DNA of 61,536 nucleotides from Sphingopyxis sp. H115 (GCF_001468465.1 NZ_LNSA01000026.1:1-61536), one strand, 5' to 3'; positions 9,263 through 17,626 are shown, counted from the stretch's first letter. Notes: generated by a model from the letters alone, not told the origin. Numbers and translations: made by a program.

Positions 9263-9586
9263 TCAGGCTTGGCGCCAGCGCTGCGTCCCGAACCAGAGCA
9301 GCAGGATGAGCAGTAGCGGCGGCGCGAGGCCCCAATGCGACGCCCCGGCCAGCGGTGCCAGCAGCGGCGCCGAAGACAGAAACCAAATCGCCGCGAGCAG
9401 CGCGCCGATGGCCAGCGCCTCGAATGCAAAACTGCGCCAGAAGCGTCGGCGCGCGCTGGCATAAGCGACGCGAGCGTCGATCGCGCGCTCGACGCTCGCT
9501 GCGAAGCCGCGGTCGCCGCCGCGAGGGGGCGGCGCCAGCAAATCGGCAAGCATTGCATCGATGCCGGGATCGTGCGGGACCGTCAT
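9263..9586 (-). CDS. Small two-helix membrane protein, possible anti-sigma partner of the ECF factor
   Basis: A 107-residue protein with a cytoplasmic N-terminus of about 48 residues and two membrane helices (about 55-72 and 80-98). Its ATG overlaps the stop of the upstream ECF sigma gene (ATGA), so the two are translationally coupled, an arrangement typical of sigma/anti-sigma pairs. There is no zinc-binding HxxxCxxC motif, so it is not a classical ZAS anti-sigma factor. The anti-sigma role is inferred from position and topology only. Confidence 0.6.
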   Translation of the reverse strand: MTVPHDPGIDAMLADLLAPPPRGGDRGFAASVERAIDARVAYASARRRFWRSFAFEALAIGALLAAIWFLSSAPLLAPLAGASHWGLAPPLLLILLLWFGTQRWRQA

Positions 9587-10170
9587 GCGTCCATTCCTCC
9601 GCCGCTCATCTTCTGCGCTTTTGCGCGGCCGCGCAAGACCAGCGATTTGAGCGTGCCAAGCGGTACACCCATGATCCCGGCCGCCTCGCCGTGCGACCAG
9701 CCATGGCCGAAACACAGGATGAGCGCGGCGCGTTCCTGTACCGACAACCCCGCGAGCAAGCGGTCGGCATCGATCGCGGCGTCGCTGGCTGGCTGCGGGT
9801 CGGTCGCATCGACGGGCGCCTCGCCCGCCGCGAGTCCCTCGCGCCGCTGCGCCGTGCGCCGCTGGTCGAGGAACAGGCGCCAGCCGATCCCCATGACCCA
9901 TGCGGCATAGCTTCCCTGCCCCCGGAAATCCCCCGCCCGCTGCCAAGCGCGGACGAAGGCCTCCTGCGCCAGATCGTCGGCGTCGCTCCCTGCGGCACGC
10001 GCGAGAAAGGCGCGGAGCCGACCCTCGTGGCGCAACACGAGAAGCCGGAAAGCCGCGCGATCTCCCCCGGCAACGCGCTGGTTGAGGGCCCAGTCCTCCT
10101 CATCACGCAGCGCTGTGCTCCCCGGTAGTCCGCGCAAGGCGGCGGCGGACGAAAAGCGCGACACCGACAA
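9583..10170 (-). CDS. ECF-type RNA polymerase sigma factor
   Basis: Sigma-70 family extracytoplasmic-function regulator. Region 2 is visible around DADDLAQEAFVRAWQRAGDFRGQGSYAAW (split here: DLAQEAFVRAWQ, then FRGQGSYAAWVMGIGWRLFLD). Region 4 includes LSVQERAALILCFGHGWSHGE and GTLKSLVLRGRAKA. The start is uncertain: no in-frame ATG lies near the expected N-terminus. TTG codons occur at 10170 and 10137 and a CTG at 10110, the last 7 bases after GGGGAG and closest to the normal ECF length. The gene overlaps the end of the upstream membrane gene and the start of the downstream one. Confidence 0.88.
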   Translation of the reverse strand: MSVSRFSSAAALRGLPGSTALRDEEDWALNQRVAGGDRAAFRLLVLRHEGRLRAFLARAAGSDADDLAQEAFVRAWQRAGDFRGQGSYAAWVMGIGWRLFLDQRRTAQRREGLAAGEAPVDATDPQPASDAAIDADRLLAGLSVQERAALILCFGHGWSHGEAAGIMGVPLGTLKSLVLRGRAKAQKMSGGGMDA

Positions 10171-10696
10171 ACGCGGGGAACAGAGCCGCGCCGACCGCGA
10201 CGCGGATCAACTGCTCATGTCCCTGGATCAATCCAAAGCCCGCCATCGCAAGGCCGATCGCGATCAGCACCAGCGCGTTTCGGTCGTCGGCCGGGGCCTC
10301 GGCGCTCTGCGCCCCGATATGTTCATAGGGCTTGTTGAGCTTGTCGATCAGCGGACCGACTGCGTCCGACTTGCCTTCGAGGGCGCGCCGGATCGACCGA
10401 TGCAGCATCCATGCATGGAGCAGCCGCGCGAGCAGGAAAAAGCCGACGACGAACAGCGCGACCATCGTGATATTTTCGATCAGATGGAAAAAATGGGTGC
10501 TCACCGCGACCAGTTCGGTGGTTGGCGGTGGCGCCGGCAGGTAAGCGGCGATGTCGCGCGGATCGATATAGGCGGCGACGTCCGCGGGATTGATCGTCTG
10601 CGGCGGCAACGTGACCGGTGCCGCAGCGACGGCCTGCGGCACGGCGGCGGGCGCCGGCGCGGCGGCGGTGGCCGCCGTGGCTATCAATTGGTTCAA
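10103..10696 (-). CDS. DUF6249-like membrane protein, first gene of the ECF sigma operon
   Basis: A 197-residue protein. An Ala/Pro-rich N-terminal segment (1-60) precedes three membrane helices (about 72-95, 143-160 and 165-185), with a charged cytoplasmic loop between the first and second (LLHAWMLHRSIRRALEGKSD). DUF6249 proteins commonly accompany ECF sigma genes. The start is a TTG at 10696, supported by AGGAG ten bases upstream. The stop lies inside the sigma gene's 5' end. Function is unknown; sensing of envelope stress is a guess from the neighbours. Confidence 0.7.
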   Translation of the reverse strand: MNQLIATAATAAAPAPAAVPQAVAAAPVTLPPQTINPADVAAYIDPRDIAAYLPAPPPTTELVAVSTHFFHLIENITMVALFVVGFFLLARLLHAWMLHRSIRRALEGKSDAVGPLIDKLNKPYEHIGAQSAEAPADDRNALVLIAIGLAMAGFGLIQGHEQLIRVAVGAALFPAFVGVALFVRRRLARTTGEHSAA

Positions 10697-11171
10697 AATC
10701 TCTCACTCCTTCACGCCGCGCAGGGCCGGTGAAACCACAGGCGGCGACGCCGGGCAAGCAAGGATGATCCGCACCGGGGAGAGCCGATCAGCCGCCGCAC
10801 GATGTCGCCGCCGGGACCGGCGCAAAGGCCGGTCATCGACTGGACGGCGCCAGCGGCGGGGATGGATGCACGGCCGCGAAAGATTTATTGAACCATGTGT
10901 GGGCGGCCCATCAGGCCGGTGCCGTCCTGGCCAGACGCCCGCGACCGACGGGCCTATCACCCGGTCGCGCCCGCATAATGGCGCCCGACAATCGGCGTCG
11001 TCGGAAGGTCGCGCAAACGTGTCGGTATGGTCATCCTTGTCGCGCGCGGCAGCCGCGACGGGGCGGGGCCGGCCGGTAAAACGGAGGACGCGCCAGTATT
11101 CGCAACATAATCGCCGCAGAAAGACGCCGGCCCTCTACATCAGATAACGCGCTGGAAAATGTGAAGAAAAA
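10697..11171. other. 475-base non-coding gap
   Basis: No convincing gene on either strand. The plus-strand open frame 10590-11147 has shadow-like composition and runs antisense to the membrane gene. Several GC-rich short inverted repeats are present (for example CCGGTC...GACCGG around 10815-10833). The half nearest 10697 is presumably the promoter and leader of the ECF operon. I do not recognise a riboswitch. Confidence 0.5.
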
Positions 11172-11245
11172 TGGATGCCCCGTGAGGATTCGAACCTCAA
11201 TAGACGGAATCAGAATCCGTAGTCTTACCATTAGACGACGGGGCA
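11172..11245 (-). tRNA. tRNA-Gln (anticodon CTG)
   Basis: Read on the minus strand, it begins TGCCCCGTCGTCTAATGG and ends CGGGGCA, T, CCA, so CCA is encoded. The acceptor stem pairs seven bases. The anticodon arm is ACGGA-TTCTGAT-TCCGT, giving loop position 34-36 CTG, reading CAG. The T arm is GAGG-TTCGAAT-CCTC. Length is 74 bases. A T-run follows directly (tttttctt). Confidence 0.97.
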
Positions 11246-11256
11246 ATGAGGCGGGC

Positions 11257-11285
11257 GCAATATGATTGCGAGCGGCTGCTGTCAA
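11257..11285 (-). promoter_or_regulatory. Sigma-70-type promoter of tRNA-Gln
   Basis: On the minus strand a perfect -35 TTGACA (11285-11280), a 17-base spacer and TATTGC (11262-11257) precede the tRNA 5' end by 11 bases. Confidence 0.6.
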
Positions 11286-11400
11286 GGCCGCTGGGGCCGT
11301 CCGAACAAGTCCGCTTGCCCTGGCGCATTTCGCCGCTAGCATCGCGCCAACAACAAAGGGGGCTGCGCCCCGGCGCAGGACACCCGCAAGGAGTGGGCTG

Positions 11401-12693
11401 ATGCGTCATGTCGCAATCGTCGGGTCGGGTCCCGCGGGTTATTATACCGCCGAAACATTGCAGAAAGCCGACGATATTGCGGTCGATGTCATCGATCGCC
11501 TGCCCGTCCCCTATGGCCTGATCCGCACCGGGGTCGCCCCCGACCACCAGTCGATCAAGGCGGTCTCGCGTCGCTACGAGGGCACCGCGCTCACCGACAA
11601 TGTCCGCTTCGTCGGGCATGTTTCGGTCGGCAGCGACGTGACGATCGACGAACTGATAGACCTCTACGATGCGGTTGTGCTCGCGACGGGCGCGCCGAAC
11701 GACCGGCCGCTCGACATCCCCGGTGCCGACCTTCCCGGCGTGATCGGCAGCGCCGCCTTCGTCGGCTGGTATAACGGCCATCCCGATTTTGCCGATCTCG
11801 ATCCGCCGCTGGAAGCCCCGGGCGTGGCGGTGATCGGCAACGGCAATGTTGCATTGGACGTCGCGCGTATCCTCGCCAAGACTCCGCAGGAATTCGCCGG
11901 CAGCGATATCGTCGCTCATGCCCGCGAAGCGCTGTCACACAGCGCGGTGCGCCATATCCACATCCTCGGGCGGCGCGGCCCGCACCAGATCGCGATGACG
12001 CCGAAGGAACTCGGCGAACTCGGCCATCTCGAACGCGCGAGCCCGCGCGTCGACCCCGCCGACCTGCCGGGCGAGGGCGACGACGCGCTGCTCGAGCCCG
12101 GGATGCGCAAGTCGGTCACCCACCTCCGCCAGTTTGCCGCCAATCCGGTCGCCAAGCCGGTAACGATCGACTTCGATTTCTTTGCGATGCCCGTGGCGAT
12201 CGAGGGGGACGGCAAGGTGCAGCGCGTGATCGTCGAGCGCACGACGCTCGATACCGACCTCCGCAGCCATGGCACGGGCGAAACCTATGCGGTCGACGCC
12301 GGCCTCGTGATCAGTTGCATCGGATACCAGACCCCACCGATTCCCGGCGTGCCCTACGAACATGGCCGCGGCCGCTTCGCGAGCGACGAGGGGCGCATCC
12401 TGCCCGGCCTCTACGCGGTCGGCTGGGCGCGGCGCGGGCCGTCGGGGACGATCGGCACGAACAAGCCCGACGGCGCGCGCATCGGCGAAATGGTGCTCGA
12501 GGATATCGGGCGCGGCGCGGGCAAGGCGGGCCGCCCTGGTCTCGACGCGCTGCTCGCCAGCCGCGACATCGTGCCCGTCACCTTTCGCGACTGGCGGCGC
12601 ATCGAGGAGGCCGAGGTTGCCGCCGCGCTCGATGGCCATCCGCGCGAGAAATTCACCAGCGTGGAGGCGATGCTCGCCGCGATCGGACGGTGA
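11401..12693 (+). CDS. Ferredoxin/adrenodoxin-NADP+ reductase, FprA type
   Basis: A 430-residue FAD-dependent oxidoreductase that moves electrons between NADPH and ferredoxin. It starts RHVAIVGSGPAGYYTAETL with the FAD-binding GSGPAG at 8-13. Adrenodoxin-reductase features are PVPYGLIRTGVAPDHQ, NVALDVARIL (NADP site) and the C-terminal YAVGWARRGPSGTIGTNK. The start ATG at 11401 follows AAGGAG at 7 bases; the frame extends upstream without a better start. The stop overlaps the GTG of a DoxX-like gene (GTGA). The physiological partner ferredoxin is not encoded here. Confidence 0.93.
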   Translation: MRHVAIVGSGPAGYYTAETLQKADDIAVDVIDRLPVPYGLIRTGVAPDHQSIKAVSRRYEGTALTDNVRFVGHVSVGSDVTIDELIDLYDAVVLATGAPNDRPLDIPGADLPGVIGSAAFVGWYNGHPDFADLDPPLEAPGVAVIGNGNVALDVARILAKTPQEFAGSDIVAHAREALSHSAVRHIHILGRRGPHQIAMTPKELGELGHLERASPRVDPADLPGEGDDALLEPGMRKSVTHLRQFAANPVAKPVTIDFDFFAMPVAIEGDGKVQRVIVERTTLDTDLRSHGTGETYAVDAGLVISCIGYQTPPIPGVPYEHGRGRFASDEGRILPGLYAVGWARRGPSGTIGTNKPDGARIGEMVLEDIGRGAGKAGRPGLDALLASRDIVPVTFRDWRRIEEAEVAAALDGHPREKFTSVEAMLAAIGR

Positions 12694-13091
12694 GCGAACG
12701 ATTTCGCCCTGCGCTGCGCTGGCTTCTCGCGCTCGCCTATGGCTATGCGGGCTATCTCCATCTCGTGCGGCCCGCACCCTTTCTCGCGATCACTCCGCCA
12801 TGGGTGCCCGCGCCCGGGCTGATCGTTACCGCAACCGGCGTCGCCGAAATCGCCGGAGCGATCGGCTTGATGATCCCGTGGACGCGCAAGGCCGCCGGCT
12901 GGGGCCTCGCGCTCTATGCCCTGTGCGTCTGGCCCGCCAATCTCCATCACGCGCTCTCCGATATCGCCATAAACGGCGAGACCTTGAGCTGGTGGTACCA
13001 CGGCCCGCGCCTTGCCGTGCAGCCGCTCATCATTTGGTGGGCGCTGTGGGCGAGCGGCGCGACCGACTGGCCGTTCCGCCGCCGCGCCTGA
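12690..13091 (+). CDS. DoxX-family membrane protein
   Basis: A 133-residue protein with four predicted membrane helices. GYAGYLHLVRP and the segment GVAEIAGAIGLMIPWTRKAAGWGL (ATGVAEIAGAIGLM) resemble DoxX/SURF4-like proteins. It starts at a GTG overlapping the reductase stop, so it is translationally coupled to fpr. Role unknown; some DoxX proteins take part in redox or detoxification complexes. The stop is only 3 bases from the stop of the convergent dipeptidase gene. Confidence 0.75.
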   Translation: MSERFRPALRWLLALAYGYAGYLHLVRPAPFLAITPPWVPAPGLIVTATGVAEIAGAIGLMIPWTRKAAGWGLALYALCVWPANLHHALSDIAINGETLSWWYHGPRLAVQPLIIWWALWASGATDWPFRRRA

Positions 13092-13094
13092 TCC

Positions 13095-14366
13095 CTATTT
13101 CGCGACCGGCGTTTCGATCGGCGGCTGTCCCTTCTGGCTCGCGGCATAGGCCTCGACCGCCTTCAGCACGCGCAGCATGTTGCCGCTCGCGATCTTCTCG
13201 AGTTCGGCCTGGCTGTAGCCGCGCTTTGCAAGTTCGGTGAACAGCGCCGGATAGCCCGAGACATCCTCCATCCCGACGGGCGCAGAATCCATCCCGTCAT
13301 AATCGCCGCCGAGCCCGATATGATCGACGCCGATCATTTTTTTGAGATGGTCGATATGATCGGCCACCTTCGCGACATTGGTCGTCGGGACGGGGTTTGC
13401 CGCGTCCCATGCCTTGAGCGCCGCCGTCTCGGCCGCCGGGTCGCCCGGATACATCGCCTTCAGCCGTGCCTGTTCGGCGGTCCGCGCGAGCCCCTGCGCG
13501 CGCACGTCGGCGTCGAGGAAGCCCGGCAACAGCACGATCATCACGATGCCGCCGTTCGCCTTGACCGCGGGCAGCACGCTGTCGGGGACGTTGCGCGGGT
13601 GCGGATTGATCGCGCGCACCCCCGAATGGCTGAACATCACCGGCGCGTGCGAAGTTTCGAGCGCGTCCTTCATCGTCGCTTCGCTGACGTGGCTCAGATC
13701 GACGATCATCCCGATGCGGTTCATCTCGCGAACGACCTGCCGCCCGAATTCGGTGAGCCCGTCGTGCGCCGGCGCGTCGGTCGCGGCGTCGGCCCAGCTC
13801 AAATTCTTCGAATGCGTCAGCGTCATGTAGCGCGCGCCAAGGTCGTACATCTGGCGGAGAACGGCAAGCGACGAGCCGATCGAATGGCCGCCCTCCATCC
13901 CGAGCATCCCGGCGATCTTGCCGGCCTTCATCGCCTTTTCAAGCTCGGCCGAAGTCGAGGCGAGCGCGAGGTCGTTTGGATAGCGCTGGGCGAGCCGCTT
14001 CATCACGTCGATCTGTTCGATCGTCTGCTGCACCGCCTCTGCCTCATCGGGGTTGCTCGGCACATAGACCGACCAGAATTGCGCGCCGACATGCCCCTTG
14101 CGCAGCCGCATCAGGTCGGTGTGCATCGCGATTTCGGGCGGGGTCGCATCGGGCTTGGCGGTGTTGGTGGTGTCGCGGAAATCGAAATCGTTGATCATAT
14201 TGCTCTCGCGCCCGCGCAGCGCCCACGGCACGTCATTATGTCCATCGAACACCGGCGCCTGTCTGAGCGCGGCTTCGGCCGTGGCCTCGGGCGATTTTTG
14301 CGCCATGCCGGGAGTGGAAACAAGGGCGAGCGCGGCGAGGCCGGTGAGCAGGACGGGTTTGTTCAT
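13095..14366 (-). CDS. Secreted membrane-dipeptidase-type peptidase (M19)
   Basis: A 423-residue zinc peptidase hydrolysing dipeptides. A signal peptide (1-22, cleavage at GMA-Q) is followed by the M19 metal-site motif FDGHND (H43, D45). MLGMEGGHSIGSSL with the bridging Glu, LTHSKNLSW, VDLSHVSE and MFSHSGVRAINPHPRN follow, and IGLGGDYDGMD occurs near the C-terminus. The ATG at 14366 is chosen because it begins the signal peptide; an upstream in-frame start at 14402 would add a basic extension. Acts in the periplasm. Confidence 0.95.
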   Translation of the reverse strand: MNKPVLLTGLAALALVSTPGMAQKSPEATAEAALRQAPVFDGHNDVPWALRGRESNMINDFDFRDTTNTAKPDATPPEIAMHTDLMRLRKGHVGAQFWSVYVPSNPDEAEAVQQTIEQIDVMKRLAQRYPNDLALASTSAELEKAMKAGKIAGMLGMEGGHSIGSSLAVLRQMYDLGARYMTLTHSKNLSWADAATDAPAHDGLTEFGRQVVREMNRIGMIVDLSHVSEATMKDALETSHAPVMFSHSGVRAINPHPRNVPDSVLPAVKANGGIVMIVLLPGFLDADVRAQGLARTAEQARLKAMYPGDPAAETAALKAWDAANPVPTTNVAKVADHIDHLKKMIGVDHIGLGGDYDGMDSAPVGMEDVSGYPALFTELAKRGYSQAELEKIASGNMLRVLKAVEAYAASQKGQPPIETPVAK

Positions 14367-14459
14367 GGCGCGCGACCTTAAGTGCTTGGCGCCGCGGCGC
14401 AAGTCTCCGCCTCATGCGCACGACTTGACGTGCGCGTTAACCCCGCGCAGCATCGCGCC

Positions 14460-15635
14460 ATGACAGCTTTCGACGACTGGCGCGCACGTTCGCCCTATTA
14501 TAACGAGACTCACGAGGCGCTGGCGCAGAGCGTCCGCCGTTTCGTCGCGCGCGAGATCGCGCCCAACATCGACCGCTGGGAGGCCGAAGGCGAACTGCCG
14601 CGCGAACTCCATCGGAGAGCCGCCGAAGCGGGCATTCTCGGCCTGCGCTACCCCGAAGAATATGGCGGGCACAGCGAGGGTTTCGACAATTTCCACGGCC
14701 TCGTCCTGACCGAGGAACTCGCCGCGGTCGGCGCGGGCGGGCTCGGCGCGTCGCTTATGACGCACGGCATCGGCCTGCCCCCGATCCTCGCGCTCGGTTC
14801 GGACGAGCTCAAACAGCGCGTCGCGCCGCCGGTGCTCGCGGGCGAGAAGATCATCGCGCTCGGCATCACCGAGGCGGGCGGCGGCAGCGATGTCGCGAAC
14901 CTCAAGACCACGGCTGTGAAGGATGGCGACAGCTACGTCGTCAACGGCGGCAAGATGTTCATCACCAGCGGCATGCGCGCCGACTGGCTGACCTGCGCCG
15001 TGCGCACAGGCGGGCCAGGCGCCGCGGGCATCTCGCTGCTACTGATCGACATGGATGCGCCCGGCGTCGAGCGCACGCGGCTCGACAAGATGGGCTGGCG
15101 GTGCAGCGACACTGCGGCGATTCACTTTAGCGACGTGCGCGTCCCCGCCGCGAACCTGATCGGGCCGGAGAACGGCGGCTTCATCGGCATCATGCGCAAT
15201 TTCAACAGCGAGCGGCTCGGCATGGCAATGGGTTGCTGCGCTTATGCGCGCGTTGCAATGGCCGAAGCCGCCGAATGGGCGCAGAACCGCGAGACCTTCG
15301 GCAAGCCGCTTGTCGGCCACCAGTCGATCCGCATCAAGCTCGCCGACATGGAACGCCAGATCGAGGCGACACAGGCATGGGTCGACCTTTGTGCGTGGCA
15401 GGTGAAAGAGGGCAAGGACCGCCCCGCCGATTTCGCGATGCTGAAGGTTCAGGCGACGCGCATGCTGGAAGCCGTCGCGCGCGAGGCCGCGCAGGTGCTG
15501 GGCGGCGCATCCTATATCACCGGCAGCAAGGTAGAGCGCATCTACCGCGAAGTGCGCGTCAATGCGATCGGAGGGGGCAGCGAGGAAATCATGCTCGACC
15601 TCGCTGGCCGGCAATTGTTCGGGGGGAAGCGTTAA
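14460..15635 (+). CDS. Acyl-CoA dehydrogenase
   Basis: A 391-residue flavoprotein of the ACAD family, oxidising acyl-CoA to enoyl-CoA. Motifs include LRYPEEYGG, the FAD-binding GITEAGGGSDVANLKTTA, FGKPLVGHQSIRIKLADME and the C-terminal IGGGSEEIMLDLAGRQL. The second member of the family in this window is at 59745-60899 and belongs to a degradation operon; this one stands alone. Its stop overlaps the stop of the opposite-strand gene on a shared TTAA. Chain-length specificity cannot be read. Confidence 0.93.
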   Translation: MTAFDDWRARSPYYNETHEALAQSVRRFVAREIAPNIDRWEAEGELPRELHRRAAEAGILGLRYPEEYGGHSEGFDNFHGLVLTEELAAVGAGGLGASLMTHGIGLPPILALGSDELKQRVAPPVLAGEKIIALGITEAGGGSDVANLKTTAVKDGDSYVVNGGKMFITSGMRADWLTCAVRTGGPGAAGISLLLIDMDAPGVERTRLDKMGWRCSDTAAIHFSDVRVPAANLIGPENGGFIGIMRNFNSERLGMAMGCCAYARVAMAEAAEWAQNRETFGKPLVGHQSIRIKLADMERQIEATQAWVDLCAWQVKEGKDRPADFAMLKVQATRMLEAVAREAAQVLGGASYITGSKVERIYREVRVNAIGGGSEEIMLDLAGRQLFGGKR

Positions 15636-16228
15636 GCCGCAAGCCGCCGCGCGTAGCGATCGAGCCGCGCGAGCTGCGCCATCAGCACGCCGATCAACAC
15701 GAGCTCCACCAGCGCCGTCCCGACGATCAGTGCCTGCGCCGAATCGCCGCTCGCACCTTGAAACGCGCGCACCACACTGGCCCCGACCGACAGCGCCAGA
15801 CTGCCCGCGGCGAAATGCAGCCAGCGGCGCACCAGCGCGATCCGGCGCCGCGACGCCATACACCAAGCCGCGCCGATGCACGCGAGCGCCGCGAGCAGCC
15901 CGCCGCGGTCGAACCAGGTCAGCGGATCGCCGCCGCCCGGAAGGTCGAGAATGACCGTGCGCAGCCGCATCAGCAGCAAGGTTACGCCGCCGAGCAGCGC
16001 AGCGGCGACACACGAACGCCGCAGCCGGTCGGGCAGTGCCGCCTCGGCATATGCGCGCGCAATGTCGGCGGGCCGTCCAAAGCGGCGCACCGCATCGGCC
16101 TCCCCCACCTGTTCGGCGGTGTCGCACAGATGCGATTCGATCTCGTCGCGCACCCGTCGCGACAGGCTTGGATCGAACGCCAGCACGTGGTCGAGCTCGT
16201 CAAGATAGGCGGCGATCGGCCCGCTCAT
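15632..16228 (-). CDS. HAAS-domain-like membrane protein, partner of PadR regulator
   Basis: A 198-residue protein. The N-terminal 65 residues (AAYLDELDHVLAFDPSLSRR, EIESHLCDTAEQ, AVRRFGRPADIARAYA) form a helical HAAS-like signalling domain. About four membrane helices follow. Genes of this type sit directly after PadR regulators and are thought to link PadR control to a membrane sensor. The ATG overlaps the PadR stop (ATGA). The last codon and the convergent acyl-CoA dehydrogenase stop share TTAA. Confidence 0.75.
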   Translation of the reverse strand: MSGPIAAYLDELDHVLAFDPSLSRRVRDEIESHLCDTAEQVGEADAVRRFGRPADIARAYAEAALPDRLRRSCVAAALLGGVTLLLMRLRTVILDLPGGGDPLTWFDRGGLLAALACIGAAWCMASRRRIALVRRWLHFAAGSLALSVGASVVRAFQGASGDSAQALIVGTALVELVLIGVLMAQLARLDRYARRLAA

Positions 16229-16551
16229 GTCCGCGCCCCCAGCACCAGATCGATGCCGGAGGCAAAGCTTTGCCAGCCCGCGCGCCGTTCGACCAGCGAA
16301 CGCCGACCGCTGTCGGTCAATGAATAGACCCGGCGTTTGCGCCCGCCATCGGGCTGAACCCAGCGACTCGCAAGCAGCCCGGCGAGTTCGAGCCGGTGCA
16401 GCGCCGGATAGATCGTCCCTTCAGGCAGGTCGAAATGGCCGCCGCTGCGCGCGCGGATGGCCTCGATGATCGCATAGCCGTGCAACGCGTCGTCGCCGAT
16501 CGTGGCGAGCAGCACGGCATCGAGGTGCCCCTTGAGCATTTCGGCAGACAT
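16225..16551 (-). CDS. PadR-family transcriptional regulator
   Basis: A 108-residue winged-helix repressor. The PadR signature is clear: LHGYAIIEAIRARSGGHFDL, then PEGTIYPALHRLELAGLLAS and a wing with GGRKRRVYSLTDSGRRSL. It is divergent from a haem-reductase-like gene across a 75-base gap holding a 62-base near-palindrome, so it probably represses both directions. Downstream it is coupled to the HAAS protein. Confidence 0.93.
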   Translation of the reverse strand: MSAEMLKGHLDAVLLATIGDDALHGYAIIEAIRARSGGHFDLPEGTIYPALHRLELAGLLASRWVQPDGGRKRRVYSLTDSGRRSLVERRAGWQSFASGIDLVLGART

Positions 16552-16556
16552 GCCGA

Positions 16557-16618
16557 CCGATTTAGCTTTGCAACGCTAGGTATGCAAGCTATGCCTAGTG
16601 TTGCTAGGCTTAAATCGG
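16557..16618. promoter_or_regulatory. Large inverted repeat, probable PadR operator in divergent promoter
   Basis: The left arm ccgatttagctttgcaacgc and right arm gttgctaggcttaaatcgg are inverted copies. The inner part GCAACGCTAGGTATGC / GCTATGCCTAGTGTTGC (16570-16604) is a near-perfect palindrome. The repeat fills the space between the padR start and the opposite gene's ribosome site. Confidence 0.7.
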
Positions 16619-16626
16619 AGGATGCG

Positions 16627-17259
16627 ATGACCGCGACGACAACCGGAACACCGGCGAAAACAGGCTGGGCCGAGGGATGGGGGCTGTTCCGAACGCTGAC
16701 TCTGGCGCTCTCTGCGATGGCGCTTGGCTTCCTCTTCGCTATCGGCTGGGACACCGAGGGCTATCGAATGGTGATCCGCGCCACCGCGCGCACGTCGCTG
16801 GTGCTATTCCTCGCCGCCTTTGCCGCGTCGGCGGCCTTCAAGCTGTGGCCCGGCTCCTTCACCCGATGGCTCCGTCGAAACCGCCGCCAGCTCGGGCTCG
16901 GCTTTGCGATGTCGCACTTCATCCATGCGCTCGCGATCATCGCGCTGTGGAGAACCGATCCAAGCACGTTCTGGCTGCTGTCCAATCCAAGATCGATCGC
17001 CACCGGGGGCGCCGCCTATGTCTTCATCGCACTCCTCGCCGCGACGTCGTTCGACCGCATGGTCAAGCTACTCGGTCCCAGATTGTGGTCGCGGCTGCAC
17101 TGGTGGGGGGCGTGGATCGTCGCGCTCAGCTTCATCTTCACCAACGGCAAGCGCATCCCGGTGAGCGGCTGGTACGCACTGCCGGTCACGCTGGTCATTG
17201 CGGTGATCGTGCTGCGGGTGGTCGGGGGGCGGAAGCAACGGCGGGCGGCGGCGCCCTAG
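16627..17259 (+). CDS. Ferric-reductase-like transmembrane (haem b) protein
   Basis: A 210-residue protein with six membrane helices. His residues in paired helices (FAMSHFIHALAI and SRLHWWGAW) fit the bis-His haem-binding arrangement of ferric-reductase-like domains, as in YedZ/MsrQ. No FAD or NAD domain is fused, so it would need another electron donor. The ATG at 16627 follows GGAGG; the ATG at 16622 hits a stop after two codons. Its promoter region is the PadR-type palindrome, so it is the likely PadR target. Confidence 0.75.
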   Translation: MTATTTGTPAKTGWAEGWGLFRTLTLALSAMALGFLFAIGWDTEGYRMVIRATARTSLVLFLAAFAASAAFKLWPGSFTRWLRRNRRQLGLGFAMSHFIHALAIIALWRTDPSTFWLLSNPRSIATGGAAYVFIALLAATSFDRMVKLLGPRLWSRLHWWGAWIVALSFIFTNGKRIPVSGWYALPVTLVIAVIVLRVVGGRKQRRAAAP

Positions 17260-17271
17260 TGCGCCGCGGAG

Positions 17272-17586
17272 CTATTTGCTGCCGCGCTTGTCCGCCAGCG
17301 CACGCGATTCGGCCTTGAGCGGGCGTGACACCGGGCAGACCTCCTGCACATAGCTGTTGAGCACATTGGTCAGCGTGTCCGGGATCAGGCGGTAAAAGAC
17401 GAACTGTCCGCGCTTCTCGCTGGTGATCAGCCCGGCATTTTCAAGCACCGACAGATGCTGCGACACCGCCGGCTTGCTCATCTCGAAGCGCGCCGCGATG
17501 TCGCCCGCGCTCAGTTCCGCATGCGCCAGATAGGCTAGAATCTTGCGCCGCGGCGTCGATGCCAATGCCTGAAAGACCCGTTCCAT
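17272..17586 (-). CDS. ArsR/SdpR-family transcriptional repressor
   Basis: A 104-residue winged-helix protein: ERVFQALASTPRRKILAYL, recognition-helix region FEMSKPAVSQHLSVLENAGL, and wing EKRGQFVFYRLI. It lacks the ELCVCDL metal site of classical ArsR, so its ligand is probably not a metal. The ATG at 17586 matches the usual start of the SdpR branch. It is divergent from a fatty acid desaturase across an AT-rich palindrome, its probable operator. Confidence 0.92.
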   Translation of the reverse strand: MERVFQALASTPRRKILAYLAHAELSAGDIAARFEMSKPAVSQHLSVLENAGLITSEKRGQFVFYRLIPDTLTNVLNSYVQEVCPVSRPLKAESRALADKRGSK

Positions 17587-17626
17587 GGCCCCGAAATGGG
17601 CATCGCAGGCCGACTTGACAAGCAAT

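Noticed and set aside
10590..11147. Plus-strand open frame of 185 codons in the long gap
   Set aside because: Very Arg/Gly/Ala-rich, no ribosome site, overlaps the 5' end of the DUF6249-like gene.
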